Source of the DNA: DASYRM01 sp036004405
GTDB lineage: Bacteria; Acidobacteriota; Vicinamibacteria; Vicinamibacterales; UBA2999
NCBI GenBank assembly: GCA_036004405.1
Contig: DASYRM010000018.1
Location: 1-15,536, forward strand
Length of the DNA: 15,536 bases
Reading direction: 5' to 3'
The notes under the pieces are model-generated. The model was not told the origin of the DNA. It saw only the letters and a list, made by a program, of their open reading frames with translations, and did no database searches. A program made the translations under genes and the position numbers. This document shows, in pieces, positions 8,901-14,422 of the stretch (the first letter of the stretch is position 1; each line of letters starts with the position of its first letter).

Positions 8901-9488
8901 GACGCCGCCCTGTCCGAAGTTGGCGGCGCCCAGCCGCGCGACGGCGCCAAAGTGCTGCGTGAGCTCCGCGGCCGTGCGGCACACGCGCATGCCGATGCCG
9001 CCGCCACCGGCCGTGCTCTTCAGGATGATCGGGTAGCCGCACCGCCCCGCCTCGGCAAGCGCGTGCTCCTCGTCGATCAGCAGGCCGGTGCCGGTCAGGA
9101 GCGGGGCGCCCTCGCGCTCGGCAATCTCACGTGCCGTGTGCTTGAGGCCCAGCGCGCGCATCTGCGCCGGCGTCGGGCCGAGAAATACCAGACCGGCCCG
9201 CTCGCAGGCTTCGACGAAGCCGGCGTTCTCGCTCAGGAACCCGTAGCCAGGGTGGATGGCCTGCGCGCCGGTGCGAAGCGCGGCGTCGATGATCGCGTCC
9301 TGCTGCAGGTAGCTCTCGACGGCGGCGGGCGGGCCGAGACGCACGGCGGCATCCGCCTGCGCCACGTGGGCCGCGTGCCGGTCCGCATCGGAGTACACCG
9401 CGACGGGCGAGACACCCATCCGCCGCAGCGTCCTGATGATCCGGCAGGCGATGGCGCCGCGGTTGGCGATGAGGACCTTGGAAAACAT
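5904..9488 (-). CDS. Biotin-dependent guanidine/urea carboxylase
   Basis: This 1194-residue single-chain enzyme matches the usual ~1200 residues of bacterial 'urea carboxylases'. Domains in order: biotin carboxylase with ATP-grasp (about 1-445; KSTAGGGGIGM at 157-167, FLEVNTRLQVEHGVTEE at 286-302), KipA/AHS2-like half of the carboxyltransferase (about 447-765), KipI/AHS1-like half (about 785-1050), and a biotinyl domain with EAMKME whose Lys is about residue 1157. It uses ATP and bicarbonate to carboxylate guanidine or urea; the two DUF1989 genes next to it favour guanidine, as shown for homologous clusters. The frame stays open upstream to 9842, but that stretch is out-of-frame Arg-rich sequence over the preceding gene. 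The family N-terminus MFSKVLIANRGAIA starts at the ATG at 9488, in a TGATG overlap. There is no good Shine-Dalgarno site, so translation is probably coupled. Confidence 0.95.
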   Translation of the reverse strand: MFSKVLIANRGAIACRIIRTLRRMGVSPVAVYSDADRHAAHVAQADAAVRLGPPAAVESYLQQDAIIDAALRTGAQAIHPGYGFLSENAGFVEACERAGLVFLGPTPAQMRALGLKHTAREIAEREGAPLLTGTGLLIDEEHALAEAGRCGYPIILKSTAGGGGIGMRVCRTAAELTQHFGAVARLGAANFGQGGVYLERFVERARHLEVQVFGDGAGNVIALGERDCSAQRRNQKVVEETPAPGLRDDVRRRLWDTAEMLARAVRYRSAGTVEFLYDSDREDFFFLEVNTRLQVEHGVTEEVTGVDIVEWMVRLGAGVLPPLETLRIAPSGASIQVRVYAEDAAHDFRPSTGLLTDVRLPLGARCDTWVERGTEVTPYYDPMLAKIIVRGATRAEAMARLEIALAEASFAGLETNLDYLRQIVTESEFRAGGFPTSFLSRVRYQPRAVEVLDPGMQTTVQDYPGRTGFWHVGVPPSGPMDPLAFRLVNRLVGNDETAAGLECTMTGPRLRFFSDAVIALGGADMRARLDGVPVERWCAIAVKAGSELRLGAAAGAGARAYIAVRGGLDVPAYLGSRATFILGKFGGHAGRVLRVGDLLRWHDAPDAGRAAPYASLPDALTPAYSHEWEIGVLYGPHGAPDFFTDADIATLFAASWKVHYNSDRTGVRLIGPRPTWARCDGGEAGLHPSNLHDNAYAIGAMDFTGDMPILLGPDGPSLGGFVCPAVIAQAELWKMGQVRAGDSVRFRRITNAQATRMERELDAAIATLGGELPRPQEEPADPAILLRSGSTVHRAAGDRYLLVETGPNELSLDLRVRIHALEQLLRDQRLKGIVDVTPGIRSLQIHYDSRVLPREDLMAALEHCERALPTLDDITIPSRVVHLPLSWEDPATLLAIEKYMQSVRADAPWCPSNTEFIRRINGLESIEDVRRIVYGADYLVLGLGDVYLGAPVATPVDPRHRLVTTKYNPARTWTAENSVGIGGAYLCVYGMEGPGGYQFVGRTVQMWNTHRSTAAFEPGSPWLLRFFDRIRFHPASAAELLEMRDAFPHGKYNVSIETQTFSMRDHRAFLASIAPEARAAKRRQQAAFEAERERWAAAGQAAFVEPPDDLPPATAAEVPEGCEAVRSPMTASVWHVAVQPGQRVEAGQRILVLEAMKMEVEITAPIEGVVELVHCAKGAMVTAGQNLATVRGDA

Positions 9489-10156
9489 CAATCCCAGAGG
9501 AGCACGCGGATCGGCGTCGGGTTGTAGGCGTTGCAGGGATTGTTCAACTGCGGGCAGTTGCTGATCAGTGCCAGCACGTCCATCTCGGCCCGCATCTCCA
9601 CATACTTCCCCGGCGCCGAGACACCGTCCTCGAACGTCAGCCGCCCTTCGGAGGTCACCGGCACGTTCATGAAGAAGTTGATGTTGTGACCGATGTCGCG
9701 TTTGTCGAGGCCACGACCCCACCCGGCGATCGCCTTCACGAAGCTTTGCCGGCAGGCGTGCATGTGCCGCTTCTCGAGGGCGTAGCGGACCATGTTGCTC
9801 TCGGTGGCGCAGGCGCCGCCGAGCGTATCGTGGCGCCCGCACGTGTCGGCGATGATGGTCAGCAGCGTGTGCCCCTTGAGCGACCGCAGCCTGGTGCCGG
9901 TGGTGAGGTAGATGTTGCCCTGATCGCGGATGGTGTCCTGCGCCGAGTAGCGATCCTCGTAGTCGTGCGCGTTGTAGAAGAGCGTGTCGGCGGCCTGGTT
10001 GCCCTCGAGATCGAGGATGCGGAAGGTCTGACCCTTCCGGATCTGGTGCATCCAGGGTTCACCCGCCGGTACGGTGGCGACGTAGACGGCGGTGGTGGCG
10101 TCGAGCGCGCTCTCGGTCAGCATGGCAGTCGTAGGGGCCACCTTGAGGTGGCCCAT
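9488..10156 (-). CDS. cgdB: DUF1989 protein B: carboxyguanidine deiminase subunit (UAAP2-like)
   Basis: This 222-residue DUF1989 protein was formerly 'urea carboxylase/amidolyase-associated protein'. Homologues form the carboxyguanidine deiminase with the sister protein, turning carboxyguanidine into allophanate and ammonia. Visible family motifs are VPAGEPW (29-35), RILDLEGNQAADTLFYNA (46-63), DTCGRHDTLGGAC (104-116), HMHAC (131-135) and NFFMNVPV (160-167). Cys106, His109, Cys116, His133 and Cys135 are candidate metal or active-site residues. The first 11 residues, up to the second Met, are encoded by a palindromic repeat (10131-10154). Neither the ATG at 10156 nor the ATG at 10123 has a Shine-Dalgarno site; starting at Met12 gives 211 residues, nearer the usual N-terminus. 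The 1/2 and A/B numbering is assigned from operon order and memory and could be swapped. Confidence 0.9.
   Translation of the reverse strand: MGHLKVAPTTAMLTESALDATTAVYVATVPAGEPWMHQIRKGQTFRILDLEGNQAADTLFYNAHDYEDRYSAQDTIRDQGNIYLTTGTRLRSLKGHTLLTIIADTCGRHDTLGGACATESNMVRYALEKRHMHACRQSFVKAIAGWGRGLDKRDIGHNINFFMNVPVTSEGRLTFEDGVSAPGKYVEMRAEMDVLALISNCPQLNNPCNAYNPTPIRVLLWD
10131..10154. repeat. Palindromic REP-like repeat, copy 1
   Basis: GTAG followed by GGGCCACCT (10135-10143), a 2-base centre and AGGTGGCCC (10146-10154), a perfect 9-bp inverted repeat. The same design with compensatory base changes occurs at 14353-14377 on the opposite strand (GTAGG then GGCCGCCT...AGGCGGCC when read on the minus strand). 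It covers the start of the second DUF1989 gene. It probably belongs to a dispersed palindromic repeat family of this genome. Confidence 0.7.
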
Positions 10157-10160
10157 CGGT

Positions 10161-10922
10161 TTACAAGAAATACCGTTCCGTCAACGTGAAGCCGCGCTCG
10201 TTCTCGGGCCGCGACGTACGGCACGGGTCGTCGGCGGCCGGCGGCGGCACGCGGCGCACCGACAAGGCCACCGGCTTCGGCTCGTAGCGCGGATTCGGAT
10301 CGAGCGGGTGCTGGCAGGTGTTCAGGATCACCAGCACGTTCATCTCGGCCCGCAGCTCCACGGCACCGCCCGGCTGCGAGTGGCCAGGCAGAAACCGCAT
10401 ACCACCGGCCTCGTTCACGACCACACGGCTGAAGAAGTTCACCGGCGCCGGCAGGTCGCGGGCGCTCATGCCGTACTTCGCCAGCTCGATCACGAACGCG
10501 TCATAGGCGTTCTTGACGTAATCGTTGCGGGCGTCCTGGTAGAGGACGTCGCCGTATTTCGCCCTCGCCAGCGCGGCGTTGGAGCAGCCACTGAGCGGAT
10601 CGTGCCAGCCCACGCTGTCGTCGGTGATCGAACACAGCACGCGGCCCATATCCGAGTAGAGCACCAACCCACGGGTCAGGCGGGCGACGTGCTGCGCCTT
10701 GAGCGTGTCGGGCATGTTGTAGCGCTCGGCCGTGTTCTCCCAGTTGTAGAAGAGCGCCCCCACATTGGCGCCGCCGAGCGTGTCGGTGATACGCAGCGCG
10801 GTGCCGCGCTTCAACACGTGCGACCAGGTAGCGCCTTCGCGAACGACGTCCTCGAACAGCAGCGTCGTGTCCGGCGCGTCCGTCACATGCGGCGCCGGAG
10901 GTGCGGCCACGGCGGGTGTCAC
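10161..10922 (-). CDS. cgdA: DUF1989 protein A: carboxyguanidine deiminase subunit (UAAP1-like)
   Basis: This is a 253-residue DUF1989 protein and the likely partner of the next gene product in carboxyguanidine deiminase. Motifs are LKRGTALRITD (37-47), GGANVGALFYN (50-60), ERYNMPDTLKAQH (66-78), VLYSDMGRVL (87-96), GWHDPLSG (105-112), NFFSRVVV (162-169) and RAEMNVLVILNTC (191-203). The two subunits align through the same blocks (LFYN, RY..xDT, G.HD.L.G, NFF, RAEM.VL), so they are ancient duplicates. Subunit A lacks the CGRHD Cys and the HMHAC cluster of subunit B, so the catalytic or metal site may be mainly in B. The frame is open upstream to 11336, but the start is set by GTG at 10922 in a GTGA overlap with GAGG 5 bases before it. 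A C-terminal tail of about 30 residues follows the domain. Confidence 0.9.
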   Translation of the reverse strand: MTPAVAAPPAPHVTDAPDTTLLFEDVVREGATWSHVLKRGTALRITDTLGGANVGALFYNWENTAERYNMPDTLKAQHVARLTRGLVLYSDMGRVLCSITDDSVGWHDPLSGCSNAALARAKYGDVLYQDARNDYVKNAYDAFVIELAKYGMSARDLPAPVNFFSRVVVNEAGGMRFLPGHSQPGGAVELRAEMNVLVILNTCQHPLDPNPRYEPKPVALSVRRVPPPAADDPCRTSRPENERGFTLTERYFL

Positions 10923-11974
10923 GGCTGCCTCGGGTCCATGCGCCAGACGTTTTCCTGACGGATGTTCGACAGCCACACCGATCCGTGGCCGACGCGCACC
11001 GAGTCGCCGCCGGCGCCCACCCACTGCTTCACGACCTTGTTGTTGTCCGGGTCGATCTGCGAGAGCGGAATGTCGAACACCGTCACCCAGACGAAGCCCT
11101 CGCCATAGGCGATCTCGCCGCCGCCGCCGGGCACCCCCACTTCGATGTTGGTCACGAGCTTCCGCGTCTTGACGTCGACGCGCGACACCGAGCCGTCGCC
11201 CTGATTCAACGTCCAGATCGCGCCGCCGCCGACGGCGGTGAAGCGGGGGTTGGGGCCCACCGTCACGCGATCGGTGACGAGGTTCGTGTTCGGATCGATG
11301 CGCACGACCTTGCTTTCCTGCGTGCTCACCACCCACACTGCTTTGTCCTCCCCCAGGACGACCACCGACGACCCGGCCGGCACCTGAATCTCCGCCACCA
11401 TCCGGTTGGTGTCCGGATCGATCCGGGCCAGCAGCCCCTTCATGTCGGTCAGCATCCAGATGCTGTCGGCGTTGGCGGTGAGGCCGCCCTCGCTCAGCGC
11501 CGGGCCGATCGGCAGCGTGGCGGTGACCTTGTTCGTCTTCGGGTCGATGCGCTGCAGCCCCTTGGTGTCGGGCTTGTCCTGCTCACCGCAGATCGGCACC
11601 CAGATGCTGCCGAACGCCTCGACCAGGCCGGAACACGGACGCGGCCCCGTCTCGACCAGCGTGACGACGGTGTTGGTCTTTGGATCGAGCCGCCCCACGA
11701 GGTTCTTCCCGCTGCTCGTGACCCACACGGCGTCCTTGGTCACGACCTGCCAGTCGGGATTGCCCGGCACGGCGAACACCCCGAGCGGTTTGATGGCCGC
11801 GATGTCGCGCTTCACGCCGGGCGAGTTGATCCCGGGGCGCGGCGGCCGTGCGGCCTGCGGCGCGGCGGGCGTCTGCCCCTGGGGGGCCGAAGCTTGCGCA
11901 GCAAGCGACGGCCCCTCGATGAGCGCCGAACATACGAGCAGGCAACCGCCTGCCATGGTCAGTCTCCAGTTCAC
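10919..11974 (-). CDS. Secreted seven-repeat beta-propeller protein (Vgb/YVTN-like)
   Basis: The 351-residue protein starts with a signal peptide (basic MNWR, hydrophobic core at about 8-19, likely cleavage near AAQA-28). An Ala/Pro/Gln-rich linker runs to about residue 50. Seven blade-like repeats follow, each with a VWV/IWT strand and an R[IL]DPKTN-type turn: about 83-110, 124-156, 172-199, 213-240, 253-280, 295-320 and 333-349. This is the pattern of virginiamycin B lyase-like and YVTN propellers, which bind ligands or partner proteins; no lyase residues can be claimed. It should act in the periplasm or outside. GTG at 11974 has AGGAGGGG 8 bases upstream; ATG at 11956 (also with GGAG) is an alternative still giving a signal peptide. 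It lies between symporter and deiminase genes, and its paralogue starts the visible operon. Confidence 0.85.
   Translation of the reverse strand: MNWRLTMAGGCLLVCSALIEGPSLAAQASAPQGQTPAAPQAARPPRPGINSPGVKRDIAAIKPLGVFAVPGNPDWQVVTKDAVWVTSSGKNLVGRLDPKTNTVVTLVETGPRPCSGLVEAFGSIWVPICGEQDKPDTKGLQRIDPKTNKVTATLPIGPALSEGGLTANADSIWMLTDMKGLLARIDPDTNRMVAEIQVPAGSSVVVLGEDKAVWVVSTQESKVVRIDPNTNLVTDRVTVGPNPRFTAVGGGAIWTLNQGDGSVSRVDVKTRKLVTNIEVGVPGGGGEIAYGEGFVWVTVFDIPLSQIDPDNNKVVKQWVGAGGDSVRVGHGSVWLSNIRQENVWRMDPRQP
10928..10931 (-). promoter_or_regulatory. Ribosome binding site deciding the GTG start of DUF1989 protein A
   Basis: GAGG on the minus strand lies 5 bases before the GTG at 10922-10920, inside the last codons of the propeller gene. 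It supports the GTG over any upstream in-frame start. Confidence 0.65.
11883..11915. repeat. Large interrupted hairpin in the propeller leader region
   Basis: GGGGCCG (11883-11889) pairs with CGGCCCC (11909-11915), and inside it GCTTGC (11892-11897) pairs with GCAAGC (11901-11906) around a 3-base loop, with AA/GA bulges. It lies in codons about 20-31 of the propeller gene, just after the signal peptide core. It may be a second class of palindromic repeat or an mRNA structure. Confidence 0.55.
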
Positions 11975-11976
11975 GA

Positions 11977-13410
11977 TCAGATCCCCTCCTGCATGGCTTC
12001 GGTGAGCACGTAGTGACGGCTCTCCTGGGTCTTGTGGGTCAGCACGCACGTCACGACGAAGGTGGTCGCGCTCAGCAGCGGTGGAATCAGGGTGTCGAGC
12101 CCGCCCCAGGCGGCCGGCGTGATGAAGTGCGCGACCAGCCGCGCGCTGGTCCCGACGACGATTGCGGCAATCGCGCCCGCGGCATTGGCCTTCTTCCAAT
12201 ACACGCCGGCGAAGAGCGGCACGACGCAGCCGGCAAACACGATGTCGAACGCGATGATCAGCAGGATGCCCGGCTCCGGCCGCAGATACGCCACGAGCCC
12301 CGCCGCACATGCGGTGGGCAGCGCCATGAGACGCGACAGATTCAGCATCTGCCCGTCGTCGAGCGTCCTCGCGCTCCAGCGCTGCACCACGTTGCGGGCC
12401 AGCACGACGGAGATCACCAGGATGGCGCCGTTGGCGGTGGACATCGACGCCCCGAGCACGCCGATGAACACCAGCACGCCGATCCAGTAGGGCAGCACGT
12501 TGACCGCCATCGACGGCAGCACCATGCGCGCGTCGGCGACGTCCTTGATGGACGCCACCGCCGCCAGGCCGACGATGGCGACGCACACGCCGACGACAAT
12601 GGTCATCGTGCCGCTGAAATAGCAGCCGCGCTTCGCCGTCTTCCCGTCCTTCGCCGCGAACACGCGCTCCATGAAGTCGAGCGCCATGGTGTTGCCCAGA
12701 CCCAGGGCGATCATCCCGGCCCAGTTCACGAGCGCTCCGTTGTCGCGGCTCAGCACGGTGCTGAAGTCGACGACAGGGGCCGGCACCGCCGCCACCATGG
12801 TGTCGAACCCGCGCGTGGCGATCAACCACACCGCGGCGGCCGCGAACCCGACGAGCGCCGCGTACACCTGCAGGAAGTCGGTCCACACCGCGGAGTAGAG
12901 ACCGCCGGCAATCGTGTAGGTGACGACGACCAGCGTGGTCACGGCGAGCGCCGGCAGGTAGCTGGTGCCACTGACGACCGACAGCACCCACGCCACCGCG
13001 CTCAGGTTGCCGGCAATCAGCACCGTGAACGACACGATGGTGAGCACCGACACCAGCAGCTCCGTGCGCTTGCCGTAGCGCCGGTAGAAGAATTCTGGCA
13101 GCGTCAGCAGGTTCATGCGGTTGAGCGGAGCGGCAAGAAAGCGGCCGACCACGAACAGGCTGATGCCGAGACCCAGCGAGATCATCAACCCGGCCCAGAC
13201 GCTGGACCCGTAGGTGATGGAGACGGCGCCGAGCGTCGAGTTGCCGTCCACCGCCTGCGCCATGAGCGTGGTGCCGACGACGATGAGCGGCAGCGACTTG
13301 TCGCAGACGGTGAAGCGCGCGCTCGAGCCGCGCACCTTGGTGTAGGTGTAGAGGCCGATGGCCAGCGAGATCGCCATGAAGACGACCACCGGCCAGAACA
13401 TGACAGTCAC
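11977..13410 (-). CDS. Sodium:solute symporter family transporter
   Basis: This 477-residue polytopic membrane protein of the SSS family has about 12-13 membrane segments. Family features are the N-terminal helix followed by TTLMAQAVDGNSTLGAVS (about 47-64), LPEFFYRRYGKR (about 104-115, the SSS signature region), YTIAGGLYSAVWTDFLQ (about 165-181), and the GASMSTANGAILVIS stretch (about 339-353) that in characterised members includes Na+-coordinating Ser/Thr. The family includes importers of proline, pantothenate, sugars and urea (DUR3). Its position inside the operon suggests uptake of guanidinium, urea or a precursor; most guanidine clusters use ABC or SMR-type transporters instead. The GTG start at 13410 is set by AGGAGG 6 bases upstream. 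Substrate specificity is inferred only from context. Confidence 0.92.
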   Translation of the reverse strand: MTVMFWPVVVFMAISLAIGLYTYTKVRGSSARFTVCDKSLPLIVVGTTLMAQAVDGNSTLGAVSITYGSSVWAGLMISLGLGISLFVVGRFLAAPLNRMNLLTLPEFFYRRYGKRTELLVSVLTIVSFTVLIAGNLSAVAWVLSVVSGTSYLPALAVTTLVVVTYTIAGGLYSAVWTDFLQVYAALVGFAAAAVWLIATRGFDTMVAAVPAPVVDFSTVLSRDNGALVNWAGMIALGLGNTMALDFMERVFAAKDGKTAKRGCYFSGTMTIVVGVCVAIVGLAAVASIKDVADARMVLPSMAVNVLPYWIGVLVFIGVLGASMSTANGAILVISVVLARNVVQRWSARTLDDGQMLNLSRLMALPTACAAGLVAYLRPEPGILLIIAFDIVFAGCVVPLFAGVYWKKANAAGAIAAIVVGTSARLVAHFITPAAWGGLDTLIPPLLSATTFVVTCVLTHKTQESRHYVLTEAMQEGI

Positions 13411-13416
13411 GAAGAA

Positions 13417-13422
13417 CCTCCT
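13417..13422 (-). promoter_or_regulatory. Ribosome binding site of the symporter
   Basis: AGGAGG on the minus strand, 6 bases before the GTG at 13410, overlaps the TAG stop (13423-13421) of the hydrolase gene. It fixes a GTG start and implies that ribosomes finishing the hydrolase can reinitiate. Confidence 0.85.
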
Positions 13423-14422
13423 ACGATCCCGGGCGCGCTGCGCGCGGCGACAGAATCACGTCGCGCAACACCACGCGATCGAGCTTGCCGTTCAGCCGTT
13501 TCATCGCATCGTTGAGTTCGAGCAGCACGCCACGGGTCAGTTCGAGCACGTGCTCCTCGGGCTGATACGTGGTGCCGCGCGGGTAATCCACGAACGGCGT
13601 GTTCGTCTGCTCGATGTGCGTCCCGAAGATGTGCGCCACCGGCTTGTCGGCGGTGAAGTCGACCAGCCGCTGATGGCTGGCCACGAACGTCGGGTACTCG
13701 GCGTCCCCCACGTAGAGGCGGCCGGGATAGAAGCTGTCGCCGGTCATCAGGACGGCCGTCTGACGGTCGTAGAGCGCGATGCCCGCGACATCGTGGCCCG
13801 GAATCGGGATCACATCGACGACGCGGTTGCCGAGATCGACCTGGACGATGTCGGTCGGCCAGGTCTTGATGCCGAACGCCTTCTGCAGCTCGTCCACCTT
13901 GGCGAGCACGAGCTGCACGTTGGGCAGGTTCGCGAAGCCCTTGTCGCCGGCGATGTGATCACCGTGCGAGTGCGAGTGCGTGACGACGAGCTGCGGCGGC
14001 GATGGGCGATGGTTCCGCTTCTGCCACTTCGCGATCAGATCCATCACGACCGGTGCGGTGTCGACGGCGCCGGCGCCCGTGTCTTCGAGCAGTACCCTGT
14101 CCCGCCCGAAGATCAGATAGAGGAACGGCTTCTCGTAGTGGATGCAGCCCGATTCCCTCAGGATGAAGAAGTTCGGGTTGTATTCGTGCACCTGGAACGA
14201 CGGCTGCTCCATGCACTTGGGGCCGCCGGTCATCCACGACTTCGGCAGCACGCCCGGCTCGACGAACGCGCTGAGCGGTTGCGGCGGAATCGCCGGCGCC
14301 GGCGCCTGCGCGCCGAGCGACGCGATCGAAAGCAGCGCGATCAGCCCCGAACGGGCCGCCTGAAGGCGGCCCCTACGAAGAAGGCGGCCCCCACGAAGAA
14401 GGCGGCCCGTCGACTTCTTCAT
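13421..14422 (-). CDS. Secreted metallo-beta-lactamase-fold hydrolase
   Basis: The 333-residue exported MBL-fold protein has a complete dinuclear metal site: His151, His153, Asp155 and His156 in THSHSHGDH, His210 in IPIPGH, Asp229 in MTGDS, and His269 in FGTHI. The signal peptide has an unusually long basic n-region (residues 1-24, seven Arg and two Lys), a core SGLIALLSIASL and likely cleavage after AQA-40. The n-region is encoded by tandem 18-base repeats derived from a palindromic repeat, so the original leader was probably shorter. Mature residues 62-95 include two Cys (C70, C93) that might form a disulfide. MBL-fold enzymes hydrolyse beta-lactams, lactones, thioesters, phosphodiesters and more; the substrate here is unknown. 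The ATG at 14422 overlaps the preceding stop (ATGA) and has AGGAG 6 bases upstream. Context suggests a periplasmic step before symporter uptake. Confidence 0.9.
   Translation of the reverse strand: MKKSTGRLLRGGRLLRRGRLQAARSGLIALLSIASLGAQAPAPAIPPQPLSAFVEPGVLPKSWMTGGPKCMEQPSFQVHEYNPNFFILRESGCIHYEKPFLYLIFGRDRVLLEDTGAGAVDTAPVVMDLIAKWQKRNHRPSPPQLVVTHSHSHGDHIAGDKGFANLPNVQLVLAKVDELQKAFGIKTWPTDIVQVDLGNRVVDVIPIPGHDVAGIALYDRQTAVLMTGDSFYPGRLYVGDAEYPTFVASHQRLVDFTADKPVAHIFGTHIEQTNTPFVDYPRGTTYQPEEHVLELTRGVLLELNDAMKRLNGKLDRVVLRDVILSPRAARPGS
14353..14377. repeat. Palindromic REP-like repeat, copy 2
   Basis: GGGCCGCCT (14353-14361), a 2-base centre and AGGCGGCCC (14364-14372) form a perfect 9-bp inverted repeat followed by CTACG. 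Read on the minus strand this is CGTAGG then the palindrome, the same design as 10131-10154. It lies within codons 17-24 of the hydrolase signal peptide. Confidence 0.75.
14363..14408. repeat. 18-base tandem repeat expanded from the palindromic repeat
   Basis: Units at 14363-14380 and 14381-14398 differ at a single base, and a partial third unit covers 14399-14408. Each unit carries AAGGCGGCCC, the right arm of copy 2. Because the unit is 18 bases, the hydrolase frame is kept and gains a six-residue RLLRGG-like motif per unit. Confidence 0.85.

Noticed and set aside
6459..9527. A 1022-codon open frame on the plus strand opposite the carboxylase
   Set aside because: Its product is rich in Arg, His, Ala and Gly with no domain pattern. 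It is the usual antisense shadow of a high-GC gene whose sense frame has a full, recognisable domain set.
9489..9842. N-terminal extension of the carboxylase by 118 residues
   Set aside because: The extension overlaps the DUF1989 gene out of frame and is Arg-rich; homology begins exactly at MFSKVLIANRG.
10923..11336. N-terminal extension of DUF1989 protein A by 138 residues
   Set aside because: It overlaps the propeller gene out of frame; the GTG at 10922 has a ribosome site and a GTGA overlap.
13411..13420. Guanidine riboswitch before the symporter
   Set aside because: The gap is 10 bases and holds most of the ribosome site; there is no room for a riboswitch here or in any other gap of the operon.
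12013..13515. A 500-codon plus-strand frame opposite the symporter
   Set aside because: His/Arg/Asp/Gln-rich shadow product; the symporter has clear membrane segments and a strong ribosome site.
14363..14408. CRISPR-like or VNTR array
   Set aside because: Only two and a half 18-base units without spacers; it is a local tandem duplication inside a coding sequence.
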